A stretch of DNA of 64,000 bases from Caldimonas mangrovi. GTDB lineage: Bacteria > Pseudomonadota > Gammaproteobacteria > Burkholderiales > Burkholderiaceae_C. The stretch's first letter is position 1. The number at the start of each line of letters is the position of its first letter. The stretch is from contig NZ_JAMKFE010000015.1 of the NCBI RefSeq assembly GCF_023721835.1, positions 62,001-126,000 on the forward strand. Direction: 5' to 3'. Under the pieces are notes generated by a model. It was not told where the DNA came from and made no database searches. It saw only the letters and a program-made list of their open reading frames with translations. Shown piece by piece: positions 1-8,196 of the stretch. Both the position numbers and the translations under genes were made by a program.

Positions 1-1545
1 TCATCGGACGACGACAAGACGATCATCGGGCCGTCGTCCGTGATGCCTGACCGCGGGCAGGATTTTTCGAACTCCGCGCTCGTGAGCCACACGCTGCCGG
101 TCGGCACCCGGCTCGGCGAGTTCGAGATCACCGGCCTGATCGGCGAAGGCGGTTTCGGCATCGTCTACCTCGCGTACGACGCCTCGCTGCAGCGGCAGGT
201 CGCGCTGAAGGAATACATGCCGTCATCGCTCGCGTCGCGCTCGACACTGGGCGCGAACGTGGCGGCCAAGTCCGAGCGGCACGCGGAGACCTTCAAGGTC
301 GGTTTGCGCAGTTTCGTCAACGAAGCGCGGCTGCTGGCGCGCTTCGACCACCCGGCGCTGGTGAAGGTCTACCGCTTCTGGGAAGCGAACGGCACCGCCT
401 ACATGGTGATGCCCTACTACCAGGGCCCCACGTTGAAGGCCGCCCTCGCGGCGATGGGTCAACGCCCTGACGAGGCCACGCTGCGGGGCTGGTTGCGCCC
501 GCTGCTCGATGCACTGGAGGTGATGCACCAGGCCAGTTGCTACCACCGCGACATCGCACCCGACAACATCCTGCTCACCGACAGCGGCCCGCTGCTGCTC
601 GATTTCGGTGCAGCCCGCCGCGTGGTGGGCGACATGACGCATGCGCTGACCGTCGTGCTGAAACCGGGTTATGCGCCGATCGAGCAGTACGGCGAGGCGC
701 CGTCGATGACACAAGGCGCCTGGACCGACCTTTACGCACTGGCCTGCGTTGTCTACTACGCGATCACCGGCACCACGCCGATGTCGTCGGTCGAGCGACT
801 GATCGCCGACCGGCTGCAGCCGCTGGCACAGCAGGCCGCCGGCCGCTACAGCGACCAATTCCTGCGCGCCGTCGATACCGCCCTGTCGGTCAAGCCGCAG
901 GACCGACCGCAGAGCGTCGCCCAATTCCGACAATTGCTCGGCATCGAACCGGCGCAGGCGGCCTCCGCGCCCCAGGCGACGCCGCGCCCGGGCGTGCCCG
1001 GGGAAAGCACGGGCACACCGGCCGGAGCGGCCTCCGCGCAGGGCAGCCGCAAGGGCGTCGCCATCGCCGCGCTGGCGGTCGCGCTGCTGGGCGGTGCCGC
1101 CGCGTGGACGTATGTGACTGGTCCTGCTGTGCCGCCGGTGGCCGTCGAAGCTGCCCCTGCTGGCACGCCCGCGGTGATCGAGAGCCCGCTGCAGGCCGTG
1201 GCCGCGCCGGCCGCCGCAAGACGCGCACACGAGCCGGCACCCACGCCCGTCGCAATGCCGGCCGTCGCCCCCGCCGCCGCACCGGCACCCGCTGCCGAGG
1301 CGGTCGTGCCGCCTCGACCAACGCCGATGCCGGCCGCTGCACCGGCACCCGCACCTGCACCGGTGCAGGCTGTGCGCATCGAGGCATCGGCCCGTCCGGC
1401 GCCGGCGCGCCCGGCTCCCGCGCCGGCCCCGGCCCCGGCCGTCTCGGCGGTTGACCAGGCACGCTGCACCGACATCCTGCAAAAGGCCTCACTCCAGGCC
1501 CTGAGTTCCAGCGAGACCGATTTTCTGAAGAGGGTATGCAAATGA
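1..1545 (+). CDS. Transmembrane serine/threonine protein kinase (5' end probably outside window)
   Basis: Predicted cytoplasmic Hanks-type kinase anchored by one membrane helix. Numbering from the GTG at 40: Gly-rich loop GEGGFG near 35-40, ATP-binding Lys in VALKEY near 57, catalytic loop HRDIAPDN near 169-176, LLLDFG near 186-190. The Lys normally two residues after HRD is Ala. A hydrophobic helix near 340-360 follows, then a Pro/Ala-rich linker and a short tail with two Cys. In-frame codons upstream of 40 are open to the window edge and encode an acidic stretch (SSDDDKTIIG) that looks like real protein, so the true start probably lies just outside; the GTG at 40 or ATG at 43 are alternatives. 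Stop overlaps the next gene's start, so the two are co-transcribed. Kinase domain is very similar to the gene at 23626. Confidence 0.88.
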   Translation, partial: SSDDDKTIIGPSSVMPDRGQDFSNSALVSHTLPVGTRLGEFEITGLIGEGGFGIVYLAYDASLQRQVALKEYMPSSLASRSTLGANVAAKSERHAETFKVGLRSFVNEARLLARFDHPALVKVYRFWEANGTAYMVMPYYQGPTLKAALAAMGQRPDEATLRGWLRPLLDALEVMHQASCYHRDIAPDNILLTDSGPLLLDFGAARRVVGDMTHALTVVLKPGYAPIEQYGEAPSMTQGAWTDLYALACVVYYAITGTTPMSSVERLIADRLQPLAQQAAGRYSDQFLRAVDTALSVKPQDRPQSVAQFRQLLGIEPAQAASAPQATPRPGVPGESTGTPAGAASAQGSRKGVAIAALAVALLGGAAAWTYVTGPAVPPVAVEAAPAGTPAVIESPLQAVAAPAAARRAHEPAPTPVAMPAVAPAAAPAPAAEAVVPPRPTPMPAAAPAPAPAPVQAVRIEASARPAPARPAPAPAPAPAVSAVDQARCTDILQKASLQALSSSETDFLKRVCK

Positions 1546-2756
1546 AGCCAACCACCACAAGACAGCGAGGAGCGCTCGCCGCTGCCTTGCTTGCATTGAT
1601 TGCATTCGTCGCCGGCTGCGCGGCACCGCAGGCCACCCGGGTCACCGACGAGTTGCCGTTCGAGCAGGCCGTCGTGCAGGCCACCGACGGCCTGGTTTCG
1701 CAGACGCAGACCTTGCCGGCCTTCCTGGCCAAGGTCGAATCGAAGATCGCCAAGCGCGGCGTGGTGCTCGACCCGATGCTCGACGCCGGCAGCGGCCAGC
1801 AGACCGGGGCCACGCAGACGCTCGAGAAACAGGTCACCGAGCACATGACGGCGAAGTACGACCAGATCGAGATCCTGCCCTTCCAGTCGTCCAACCTGGG
1901 CAAGGCCCAATACCTGCTGACCGGCACGATGACGCGCGTGCAGACCGCACGCTCGAAAAAGGCCGCGCTCAAGATCAACCTTGCACTGACCGAGTTGCGC
2001 AGCGGCAACGTCGTCGCACAGTCTTCCGCGGTGGCACGCGACGAAGGCCTGGACCACAACCCGCTGCCCTACTACCGCGACAGCCCGGTGCTGCTGGCCA
2101 AGGACAAGGTGGTCGACGGCTATGTGCGCACGTCGGCCACGGCGCCGGGTCAGCGCGCCGACGCCACCTACCTCGAACGCATCGCCACCGCCACGCTGAT
2201 CAACGAGGCGACCACGTTGTACAACTCCGAGCGCTACCAGGACGCGCTGGGCCAGTACCGCAGCGCGCTCGCCACGCCGGCCGGCGAACAGCTGCGCGTG
2301 CTCAACGGCATCTACCTCACCAACGTCAAGCTCGGACGCATGAAGGAAGCCGAGCAGGCCTTCGGCCGTGTGGTGGCGATGGGCATCGCCTACAACGAGC
2401 TGGGGGTGAAGTTCCTGTTCAACCCTGGCAGCACCGAGTTCTGGTCCGACACCCGCATCAGCGGTGCCTACGGCATGTGGCTGCGCCAGATCGCGCGCGA
2501 AGCGACCCTCGCCAAGGCGTGCATGAACATCATCGGCCACACCAGCCGGACCGGCTCCGAGCAGGCCAACGACGCGCTGTCGCTGCAGCGTGCAGCCTAC
2601 GTGAAGCAGCGCCTGTCGTCCGAAGCGGCCGAACTTGCCGCACGCACCAAGCCGGTCGGCATGGGCTTCCGGCAGAACATCGTCGGCAGCGGCTCGGACA
2701 ACTCGGTCGACGCGCTCGACCGTCGTGTCGAATTCAAGATCGTGCCCTGCGAATGA
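1542..2756 (+). CDS. OmpA-type peptidoglycan-associated lipoprotein
   Basis: Predicted outer-membrane lipoprotein of about 404 residues. The N-terminus has a hydrophobic signal and lipobox VAGC with lipidated Cys at 26. The middle resembles a TPR-like helical segment (residues about 220-280, ERYQDALGQYRSAL and a second similar repeat). The C-terminus ends in an OmpA-like domain: a GHTSRTGS loop, QRAAYVKQRL helix and closing DRRVEFKIV strand. An earlier ATG at 1536 exists, but GAAGAGGG ending at 1534 is spaced about 7 bases from ATG 1542, which also gives a 4-base ATGA overlap with the kinase stop. The pairing suggests the kinase works on, or reports on, a cell-envelope function; the substrate is unknown. 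Confidence 0.82.
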   Translation: MKPTTTRQRGALAAALLALIAFVAGCAAPQATRVTDELPFEQAVVQATDGLVSQTQTLPAFLAKVESKIAKRGVVLDPMLDAGSGQQTGATQTLEKQVTEHMTAKYDQIEILPFQSSNLGKAQYLLTGTMTRVQTARSKKAALKINLALTELRSGNVVAQSSAVARDEGLDHNPLPYYRDSPVLLAKDKVVDGYVRTSATAPGQRADATYLERIATATLINEATTLYNSERYQDALGQYRSALATPAGEQLRVLNGIYLTNVKLGRMKEAEQAFGRVVAMGIAYNELGVKFLFNPGSTEFWSDTRISGAYGMWLRQIAREATLAKACMNIIGHTSRTGSEQANDALSLQRAAYVKQRLSSEAAELAARTKPVGMGFRQNIVGSGSDNSVDALDRRVEFKIVPCE

Positions 2757-2774
2757 CGGACGCCGGACGGCCGG

Positions 2775-5144
2775 TCAGTCCCTGAACAGATCGAGGATGG
2801 ACCTGCGTTCGTCCTCGGTCGATGCCGGCAGCACCGGCGGCACGCCGAGGCTGTGCACGCCGTTGTCGGGCGTGTACTCTCTGAAGTACCACTCGCCGTC
2901 GATGTTCACCACCCCGTCGGGCACGCTCGGCAGCTCGACCGGCGCATCGGCCAGCACGGCACGCATGTAGTCGATCCATATCGGCAGCGCCAGCGTGCCG
3001 CCGGACGCCCGGTCGCTCAGCTTGCGCGGCGTGTCGTAGCCCATCCAGGCTACGGCGACCACGCTGGGCTGGAAACCCGCGAACCAGGCGTCCATGGCGT
3101 CGTTCGTGGTGCCCGTCTTGCCGTACAGGTCGGGGCGCTTCAGCGCCTGCTGCGCCAACGCCGCCGTGCCCGAGCGAGTGACCTCCTGCAGCAGGTCGGT
3201 CATCACGAAAGCGTTGCGTGCATCGATGGCACGCATGGCCTCGTCGGGTAGCGCCGGCAGCGCTTCTTCTTTCAGCACACGGCCGTGCGCATCCGTCAAC
3301 CGGCGCACCAGCACGGGTTCGACACGGTAGCCGCCGTTGGCGAACACCGCATAGGCCAGTGCCAGTTGCAGCGGCGTTGTGGTTCCGGCGCCGAGCGCCA
3401 TCGATGGAACGGCGGGGTGACGCTGCGCATCGAAGCCGAAACGTTCGAGCCACGATTGCGCGTAGGGTGCGCCGATCGCCCGCATCAGCCGCACGGCCGG
3501 CAGATTGCGTGACGCCGCCAGCGTGCGCCTCAGCGACATCGGCCCCTGGTAGGTGCCGTCATAGTTGCGCGGCTCCCACGCTTGGCCGCCGGTTTCTGCG
3601 GCGTCGAGCGTCAGCGGCGCATCATCGATCACGGTCGCCACCGTGTAGCCTTGCTCCAGCGCAGCAGAATAGATGAAGGGCTTGAGGCTCGAGCCCGGCT
3701 GGCGCCAGGCCTGGGTGACGCGGTCGAAACCGCCGCGCGATGGCGCGAACCCGCCGACCCACGCCCGCACAGCGCCATTGCGGGGGTCGAGCGCGACAAA
3801 AGCCGACTCGACGTCGGGCAACTGCGTCAGCGACCAGCTGCCGTCGTCCGCCGCACGCAGCCGCACCACGGCGCCGCGGCGGATCTGCTGCCTCGGCCCG
3901 GCATCCCGCGCCAAGCCTGCGGCCGCGGCATGCAGGCCTTCGCCGGCAACGCTGACAAGCGTGCCGTCCTGCAGCATCGCCGTCACCTGCGTCGGGGCCG
4001 CGTCAAGCACCACCGCCGCGCGCAGGTCGTCGCTGTCGGGGTGCGCCTGCAGTGCCTCGGCCACCCGGTCGTCCACGTCGGTGGGTTGCGCCGGCAGATC
4101 GACGTAGCCTTCCGGCCCCCGATACGGTTGGCGGCGCTCGTAGTCGAGTACGCCCTGTCGCACGGCGCGGTAGGCCGCCTGCTGTTCGCGCGAGTCGATC
4201 GTCAGGTGCACATTGAGCCCGCGCGTGTAGGCCTCGGCCCCGTAGTGGCTGAACACCAGCAAGCGAGCCGCTTCGGCGGCCTGCTCGGCATACACCGGCA
4301 GCGCCTGGCGCACTCGATAGCGCAGCGGCTCTGCGCGTGCAGCATCGCGCTGCTCGCCCGTGATGACGCCGGTGCGGTACATGCGCTCGAGCACGACCAG
4401 CTGGCGCGTGCGGGCGCGCTGCGGGTTGACGACCGGGTTGTGGGTGGCCGGCGCTTGCGGCAGGCCGGCCAGCATCGCCGCCTCGGCCAGCGTGACCTCC
4501 TGCAGCGGCTTGCCGAAATAGATCTCGCTCGCCGCCGCAAAGCCGTAGGCCCGCTGCCCCAGGTAGATCTGGTTCATGTAGGCCTCGAGGATCTGCCGCT
4601 TGCCGAGCTGGCTCTCGATCTTCAGTGCCAGCAGCATTTCATAGAGCTTGCGGGTGAAGGTCTTCTCGGTCGGCAGGTAGAAGTTGCGTGCCACCTGCAT
4701 CGTGATCGTCGAGGCTCCCTGGCTCAATGGCACGGCGAGATTGCGCAGCCCCGCGCCCAGCACGCGCAGGTAGTCGATCCCGCCGTGGCGGTGGAAACGC
4801 GCATCCTCGACTGACAGCAACGCGTCCTGCATCACCTGGGGAATGTCGTCGAGCCGCAGGAAATGACGACGCTCCTCGCCGTATTCGCCGAGCAGCACGC
4901 CGTCGGTCGAGTACACGCGCAGCGGCAGCCGCGGCCGGTAGTCGGTAAGCTCGTCGATCTCGGGCAGGTTCGGGTAAGCGATGGCGAAGGCCACGCCGGC
5001 CAGCAGCATCACCGCCACCATGGCCACCGCGCCGAGCACAGCGGCTGCGGCGACCGTGCGCAGCAGCGACCGCAGCCATGCCAGCCCTGCGCTCGGCCCC
5101 CGGGGCCGCGCTCGGCTGCGCTCATCGGGCGGCGTAGGACTCAT
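2775..5144 (-). CDS. mrcA: Class A penicillin-binding protein 1A
   Basis: Bifunctional peptidoglycan synthase of the inner membrane (789 aa): the glycosyltransferase domain polymerises lipid II and the transpeptidase domain cross-links stem peptides. One N-terminal helix at about 30-56. Glycosyltransferase motifs: EDARFHRHGG with catalytic Glu113, QGASTITMQ at 142-150, RKLYE near 166, IYLGQRAYG near 193. Transpeptidase motifs: SSLK with active Ser485, SRN at 545-547, KTGTT at 676-680. All catalytic residues are present. The length is slightly short of E. coli PBP1A (850 aa). It converges with the OmpA-lipoprotein gene (18 bases between stops). The ATG at 5144 is the only well-placed start before the membrane helix. 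Confidence 0.95.
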   Translation of the reverse strand: MSPTPPDERSRARPRGPSAGLAWLRSLLRTVAAAAVLGAVAMVAVMLLAGVAFAIAYPNLPEIDELTDYRPRLPLRVYSTDGVLLGEYGEERRHFLRLDDIPQVMQDALLSVEDARFHRHGGIDYLRVLGAGLRNLAVPLSQGASTITMQVARNFYLPTEKTFTRKLYEMLLALKIESQLGKRQILEAYMNQIYLGQRAYGFAAASEIYFGKPLQEVTLAEAAMLAGLPQAPATHNPVVNPQRARTRQLVVLERMYRTGVITGEQRDAARAEPLRYRVRQALPVYAEQAAEAARLLVFSHYGAEAYTRGLNVHLTIDSREQQAAYRAVRQGVLDYERRQPYRGPEGYVDLPAQPTDVDDRVAEALQAHPDSDDLRAAVVLDAAPTQVTAMLQDGTLVSVAGEGLHAAAAGLARDAGPRQQIRRGAVVRLRAADDGSWSLTQLPDVESAFVALDPRNGAVRAWVGGFAPSRGGFDRVTQAWRQPGSSLKPFIYSAALEQGYTVATVIDDAPLTLDAAETGGQAWEPRNYDGTYQGPMSLRRTLAASRNLPAVRLMRAIGAPYAQSWLERFGFDAQRHPAVPSMALGAGTTTPLQLALAYAVFANGGYRVEPVLVRRLTDAHGRVLKEEALPALPDEAMRAIDARNAFVMTDLLQEVTRSGTAALAQQALKRPDLYGKTGTTNDAMDAWFAGFQPSVVAVAWMGYDTPRKLSDRASGGTLALPIWIDYMRAVLADAPVELPSVPDGVVNIDGEWYFREYTPDNGVHSLGVPPVLPASTEDERRSILDLFRD

Positions 5145-5578
5145 GGTTGATCAAAACGGACGGATGCGCGGCATTCTAGGCCGGCGCCCTGCTGCACCGA
5201 TCCGCGGCCGCCGGGGAGTGGAGAAATCCCTTGTGGGACAAGCGCTTGCATTGCCGACAAGATCACGGTTTCGGCTCTCGGGGAAGCTCGACGGTTGACC
5301 GAACACCGCCCTCCATCCATCGGACGCTTGCACCAAAGCACGCAATCCACGAAGCTGCGCGCAGGCGCGACCCTTGACCCGCCGGCACCCGCGAGGTGCC
5401 TCCGCGGCCTCATGCAACGTCGCAGCGGCTATGCGTTCACAAGAATACAAAGAAGACGCCCTTACCGTCTTCGTTCAAGGCCTCCACCTCGTCGTCTCCG
5501 TGCCGTCCGGCATGCGGAGCGCCGCCGGTTTTCCCCAGGGTTCGTCCCTTTCCTGTTGTTTGACCAAGGAGCCTCCAC
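5145..5578. other. Divergent intergenic region between mrcA and the cqsA-like gene
   Basis: 434 bases without a convincing gene; it must carry the promoters of both flanking genes. A cluster of inverted repeats lies at 5230-5248 (CTTGTGGGACAAGCGCTTG), combining CTTG-T-GGG-A-CAAG with a perfect 10-base palindrome CAAGCGCTTG, with another ACAAG nearby at 5257. A strong ribosome binding site AAGGAG precedes the cqsA-like ATG by about 7 bases. No sigma-54 element was seen and no sigma-70 hexamers that I would trust. Confidence 0.5.
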
Positions 5579-6859
5579 ATGACGCGAGCCGCAACCCCCA
5601 ACTTTCTCGACCAGCAGATCGACCGCTTCTTCCGCAAACGGTTCTTCGATCACCCTGAAAAACCCGGCTTGCCCTTCTGGTACAGCGTTGAAGCTCCCGC
5701 AAGCGCCAGCCTTTCGCTGCAAAGCAACGATTACCTGTCGCTGGCCGAGCATCCGCACATCGTCGAATCGACCGTCGCCAGCCTGCGGCGCCATTCGTCG
5801 TCGAGCGTGATGTCGCCGATCTTCGTGTTCCTGCGCGGAGGGGCCACGCCGTCGGCCCGCTTCGAGGAGCGACTGGCCCAGTACGTCGGCATGGACGCCG
5901 GCATCCTGTGCCAGTCCGGCTACGACGCCAACGTCGGCCTGCTGCAGGTGGTCGCTCAGAAAGGGCTGCCGGTCTACATCGACCAGTACGCGCATGCCTC
6001 GCTGTGGCAGGGTATCCACGCCGCCGAGGCCCGCGCCGTGCACTTCAAGCACAACGACACCGAGGACCTGCGCCGGCTCATCGTCGAGAACGGGCCGGGC
6101 GTGATCGTCGTCGACTCGGTGTACAGCACCAGCGGTAGCGTCTGCCCGCTGGCGCGCATGGCTGACATGGCCGAGGAATTCGGCTGCGTGTTCGTGGTCG
6201 ACGAGTCCCATTCTCTCGGCACCCACGGTGCGCACGGCGAAGGCCTGGTGCACACGCTCGGGCTGTCGGACCGGGTCCATTTCATCACGTCCAGCCTCGC
6301 GAAGGCGTTCGCCTACCGCGCCGGTTTCATCGCCTGCAGCGAACGCTACGTCGAGTACATCCGCTTCACGGCCTTTCCGGCGATCTTCAGCTCGACACTG
6401 CTGGAACATGAAGTCGCACGGCTCGACGCGACGCTGGACGTCATCGCGTCCGAACCGGACCGCCGTACGCGGCTGTGGCGCAACACCCGGCTGCTGCGCG
6501 ATGGCATGACCGAACTCGGCTATGACATCAGCAACGGCACCGAGCAGATCATCGGCATCCGCAGCGGCCCGGTGCTGAACGCGGTGGCGCTGCGCGACGC
6601 GATGGAACGCCGCGGCATCTACGGCTCGCTGTTCTGGTACCCGGCGACCGAATGGCGCAACGCCATCCTGCGGCTGACGGTCAACGCCGGGCTGAACGAC
6701 TACGAGATCGGCCGCGTGCTCGAAGCCATGGAGTACGCCCGTCCGTTCCTGAAGCCCGGGCGTGGTGCGGCAACGCGGCCGTCAGCCGAAGCGCGCGACA
6801 CACGCGAGACGAACCCGGCCGAAGCGGCGGCAGAGCTTCAGGAGGCCGTGGCCTGCTGA
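5579..6859 (+). CDS. cqsA: CqsA/LqsA/JqsA-type autoinducer synthase (alpha-oxoamine synthase family)
   Basis: PLP-dependent fold-type I enzyme predicted to condense an acyl-CoA with an amino acid or SAM-derived substrate to make an alpha-hydroxyketone (CAI-1/LAI-1 class) signal. Family motifs: LQSNDYLSLAEHP near 48-60, PLP-stacking region QSGYDANVG near 112-120, VVDESHSLG with Asp208 and His211, and SSLAKAFAYRAGF with the Schiff-base Lys242. The related enzymes KBL, AONS, ALAS and serine palmitoyltransferase share this core. Assignment to CqsA rests on the N-terminal style and on the neighbouring CqsS/LqsS-like kinase. At 426 aa it is longer than the roughly 390 aa of V. cholerae CqsA, with a low-complexity C-terminal tail of about 35 residues. 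The last 22 bases overlap the 3' end of the sensor gene on the other strand. Confidence 0.85.
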   Translation: MTRAATPNFLDQQIDRFFRKRFFDHPEKPGLPFWYSVEAPASASLSLQSNDYLSLAEHPHIVESTVASLRRHSSSSVMSPIFVFLRGGATPSARFEERLAQYVGMDAGILCQSGYDANVGLLQVVAQKGLPVYIDQYAHASLWQGIHAAEARAVHFKHNDTEDLRRLIVENGPGVIVVDSVYSTSGSVCPLARMADMAEEFGCVFVVDESHSLGTHGAHGEGLVHTLGLSDRVHFITSSLAKAFAYRAGFIACSERYVEYIRFTAFPAIFSSTLLEHEVARLDATLDVIASEPDRRTRLWRNTRLLRDGMTELGYDISNGTEQIIGIRSGPVLNAVALRDAMERRGIYGSLFWYPATEWRNAILRLTVNAGLNDYEIGRVLEAMEYARPFLKPGRGAATRPSAEARDTRETNPAEAAAELQEAVAC

Positions 6860-8196
6860 TCAGCGGGCCAGTGCGGGAACACCAACTTCATGCTGGCTCC
6901 TTCGCCGGGAGCCGACTGCACTTCGAGGTGTCCGCCCAGGCTGCGCATGACGTCCTGGCAGAACGACAGTCCGAGCCCGGAGCCGAGGGCTCCGCCCGGG
7001 TTGCCGCCACGGTAGTAGCGATCGAGCACTCGCGGCAGGTCTCCGCCGTCGATGCCCCGGCCGTTGTCGGAGATCACCAGCACGTTGGCGTGGGGACGGG
7101 ACTCGCTCGTGATCGTGACACGGAAGCCGGCGGCGCCCCCGCCGTGGGTGAAGGCGTTCTTCATCAGATTCAGCACCAGGTGTTCGAGCAGGATCTCCAC
7201 CCCTGCGACCGTGAAGTCGTGCGACATCTGCGCCTGGACCGCCTTGCGCTGACGCTCGTTGGCATACGGATAGCGCTGCACCGCGCTGCGCACCACGTTC
7301 GAAATGCCGACCGGCTCCAGTTCGTGTGCCTGCACCTGCAAGCTGGCAGGCCGGATGCTGGACAGCAGCATGTCGATGAAGATGTGCGCACGCCGCGCCT
7401 CACGCTCCATCGCCGGCAGCCGCTCGGCGGCATTGTGCGGTTCGCGCAGACAGGCCGCGACCTGCATTTCCATCGCGGTCAGAGGCGTGCGCAACTCGTG
7501 CGCGACGAAGCCGGCCACGGACAGCAGCGCCTCGGTGCGGCGGCGCTTATGTTGCGCCACCGCAACGTTCAGCACCAGACCCCCGCCCAACGCGAACAGA
7601 ACGACCGGCCATGCCTGAACGATCAACTGGGTCGACAACTGGACATCCGGGTGCCGCAGCAGGTGCAGCGACGTGGCGAGCAGACCACCGGTCAACAACA
7701 TCACGGCCGCGACCGGAGCCGGCGCCAGGACCACCGTGAACATCAGTGCCGTGACATAGCTCAGTGCCCAGGGCGTGGTGTTGTTCTCCAGCGCCATGAA
7801 CAGAAAGAAGAACGGCAGCGCAAGCAGCAGCGTGCCGTGCCAGTACCACGGCCAGAAGCGGCGCAGCGGCTCGAGCCACGCCCGCGGCAGCAGGAAAGGC
7901 AGGAACAGCGCGGCGATCGCCAGCCGCAGCCCGAGCGATTCGTAGGGTTGTGGCGCCCAGTACGTCCAGACGACGTAATACATCGGGAAACCGATCACGC
8001 CCATCAGGCCGACGTAGATGCGTGCGGGCCAGGCATCGATCGCGCTGTCGAGCACCGCATCGAGCAACGGCGAGCCCCCCTGCAGATGGAAGGTGCCGAC
8101 GCTCGCCCGCGCCCTGGCAAGCAAGGCCTGCATCAAGCTGCCTTGCTTGCGCGCGCGAACCGGTGCGAAGGTGCCTGTCGAGGCCAACCGGCTCAT
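6838..8196 (-). CDS. CqsS/LqsS-type membrane histidine kinase for an alpha-hydroxyketone signal
   Basis: Predicted inner-membrane sensor kinase (452 aa). Residues about 58-212 form six hydrophobic helices, including the stretch PMYYVVWTYW followed by PQPYESLGLRL, which is the hallmark of CqsS/LqsS sensors. The kinase core follows: H-box VAHELRTPLT with phospho-acceptor His233, N-box LMKNAFTHG, ISDNGRGI and GSGLGLSFC. Unlike V. cholerae CqsS there is no fused receiver domain, matching Legionella LqsS and Janthinobacterium JqsK as I recall them. Its ATG overlaps the stop of the upstream regulator gene (ATGA, 8193-8196), so the two are translationally coupled. Its 3' end overlaps that of the convergent synthase gene. 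The signal is inferred from the neighbour, not proved. Confidence 0.85.
   Translation of the reverse strand: MSRLASTGTFAPVRARKQGSLMQALLARARASVGTFHLQGGSPLLDAVLDSAIDAWPARIYVGLMGVIGFPMYYVVWTYWAPQPYESLGLRLAIAALFLPFLLPRAWLEPLRRFWPWYWHGTLLLALPFFFLFMALENNTTPWALSYVTALMFTVVLAPAPVAAVMLLTGGLLATSLHLLRHPDVQLSTQLIVQAWPVVLFALGGGLVLNVAVAQHKRRRTEALLSVAGFVAHELRTPLTAMEMQVAACLREPHNAAERLPAMEREARRAHIFIDMLLSSIRPASLQVQAHELEPVGISNVVRSAVQRYPYANERQRKAVQAQMSHDFTVAGVEILLEHLVLNLMKNAFTHGGGAAGFRVTITSESRPHANVLVISDNGRGIDGGDLPRVLDRYYRGGNPGGALGSGLGLSFCQDVMRSLGGHLEVQSAPGEGASMKLVFPHWPADQQATAS

Noticed and set aside
223-1482. Long minus-strand open frame opposite the first kinase
   Set aside because: Arg/Gly/His-rich shadow of a GC-rich kinase gene with no domain motif; the plus strand has clear kinase motifs.
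3582-4814. Long plus-strand open frame opposite mrcA
   Set aside because: Composition typical of an antisense frame; mrcA on the minus strand has all catalytic motifs.
5374-5658. Plus-strand frame upstream of the cqsA-like gene
   Set aside because: Overlaps the strong ribosome site and start of the cqsA-like gene and has no recognisable features.
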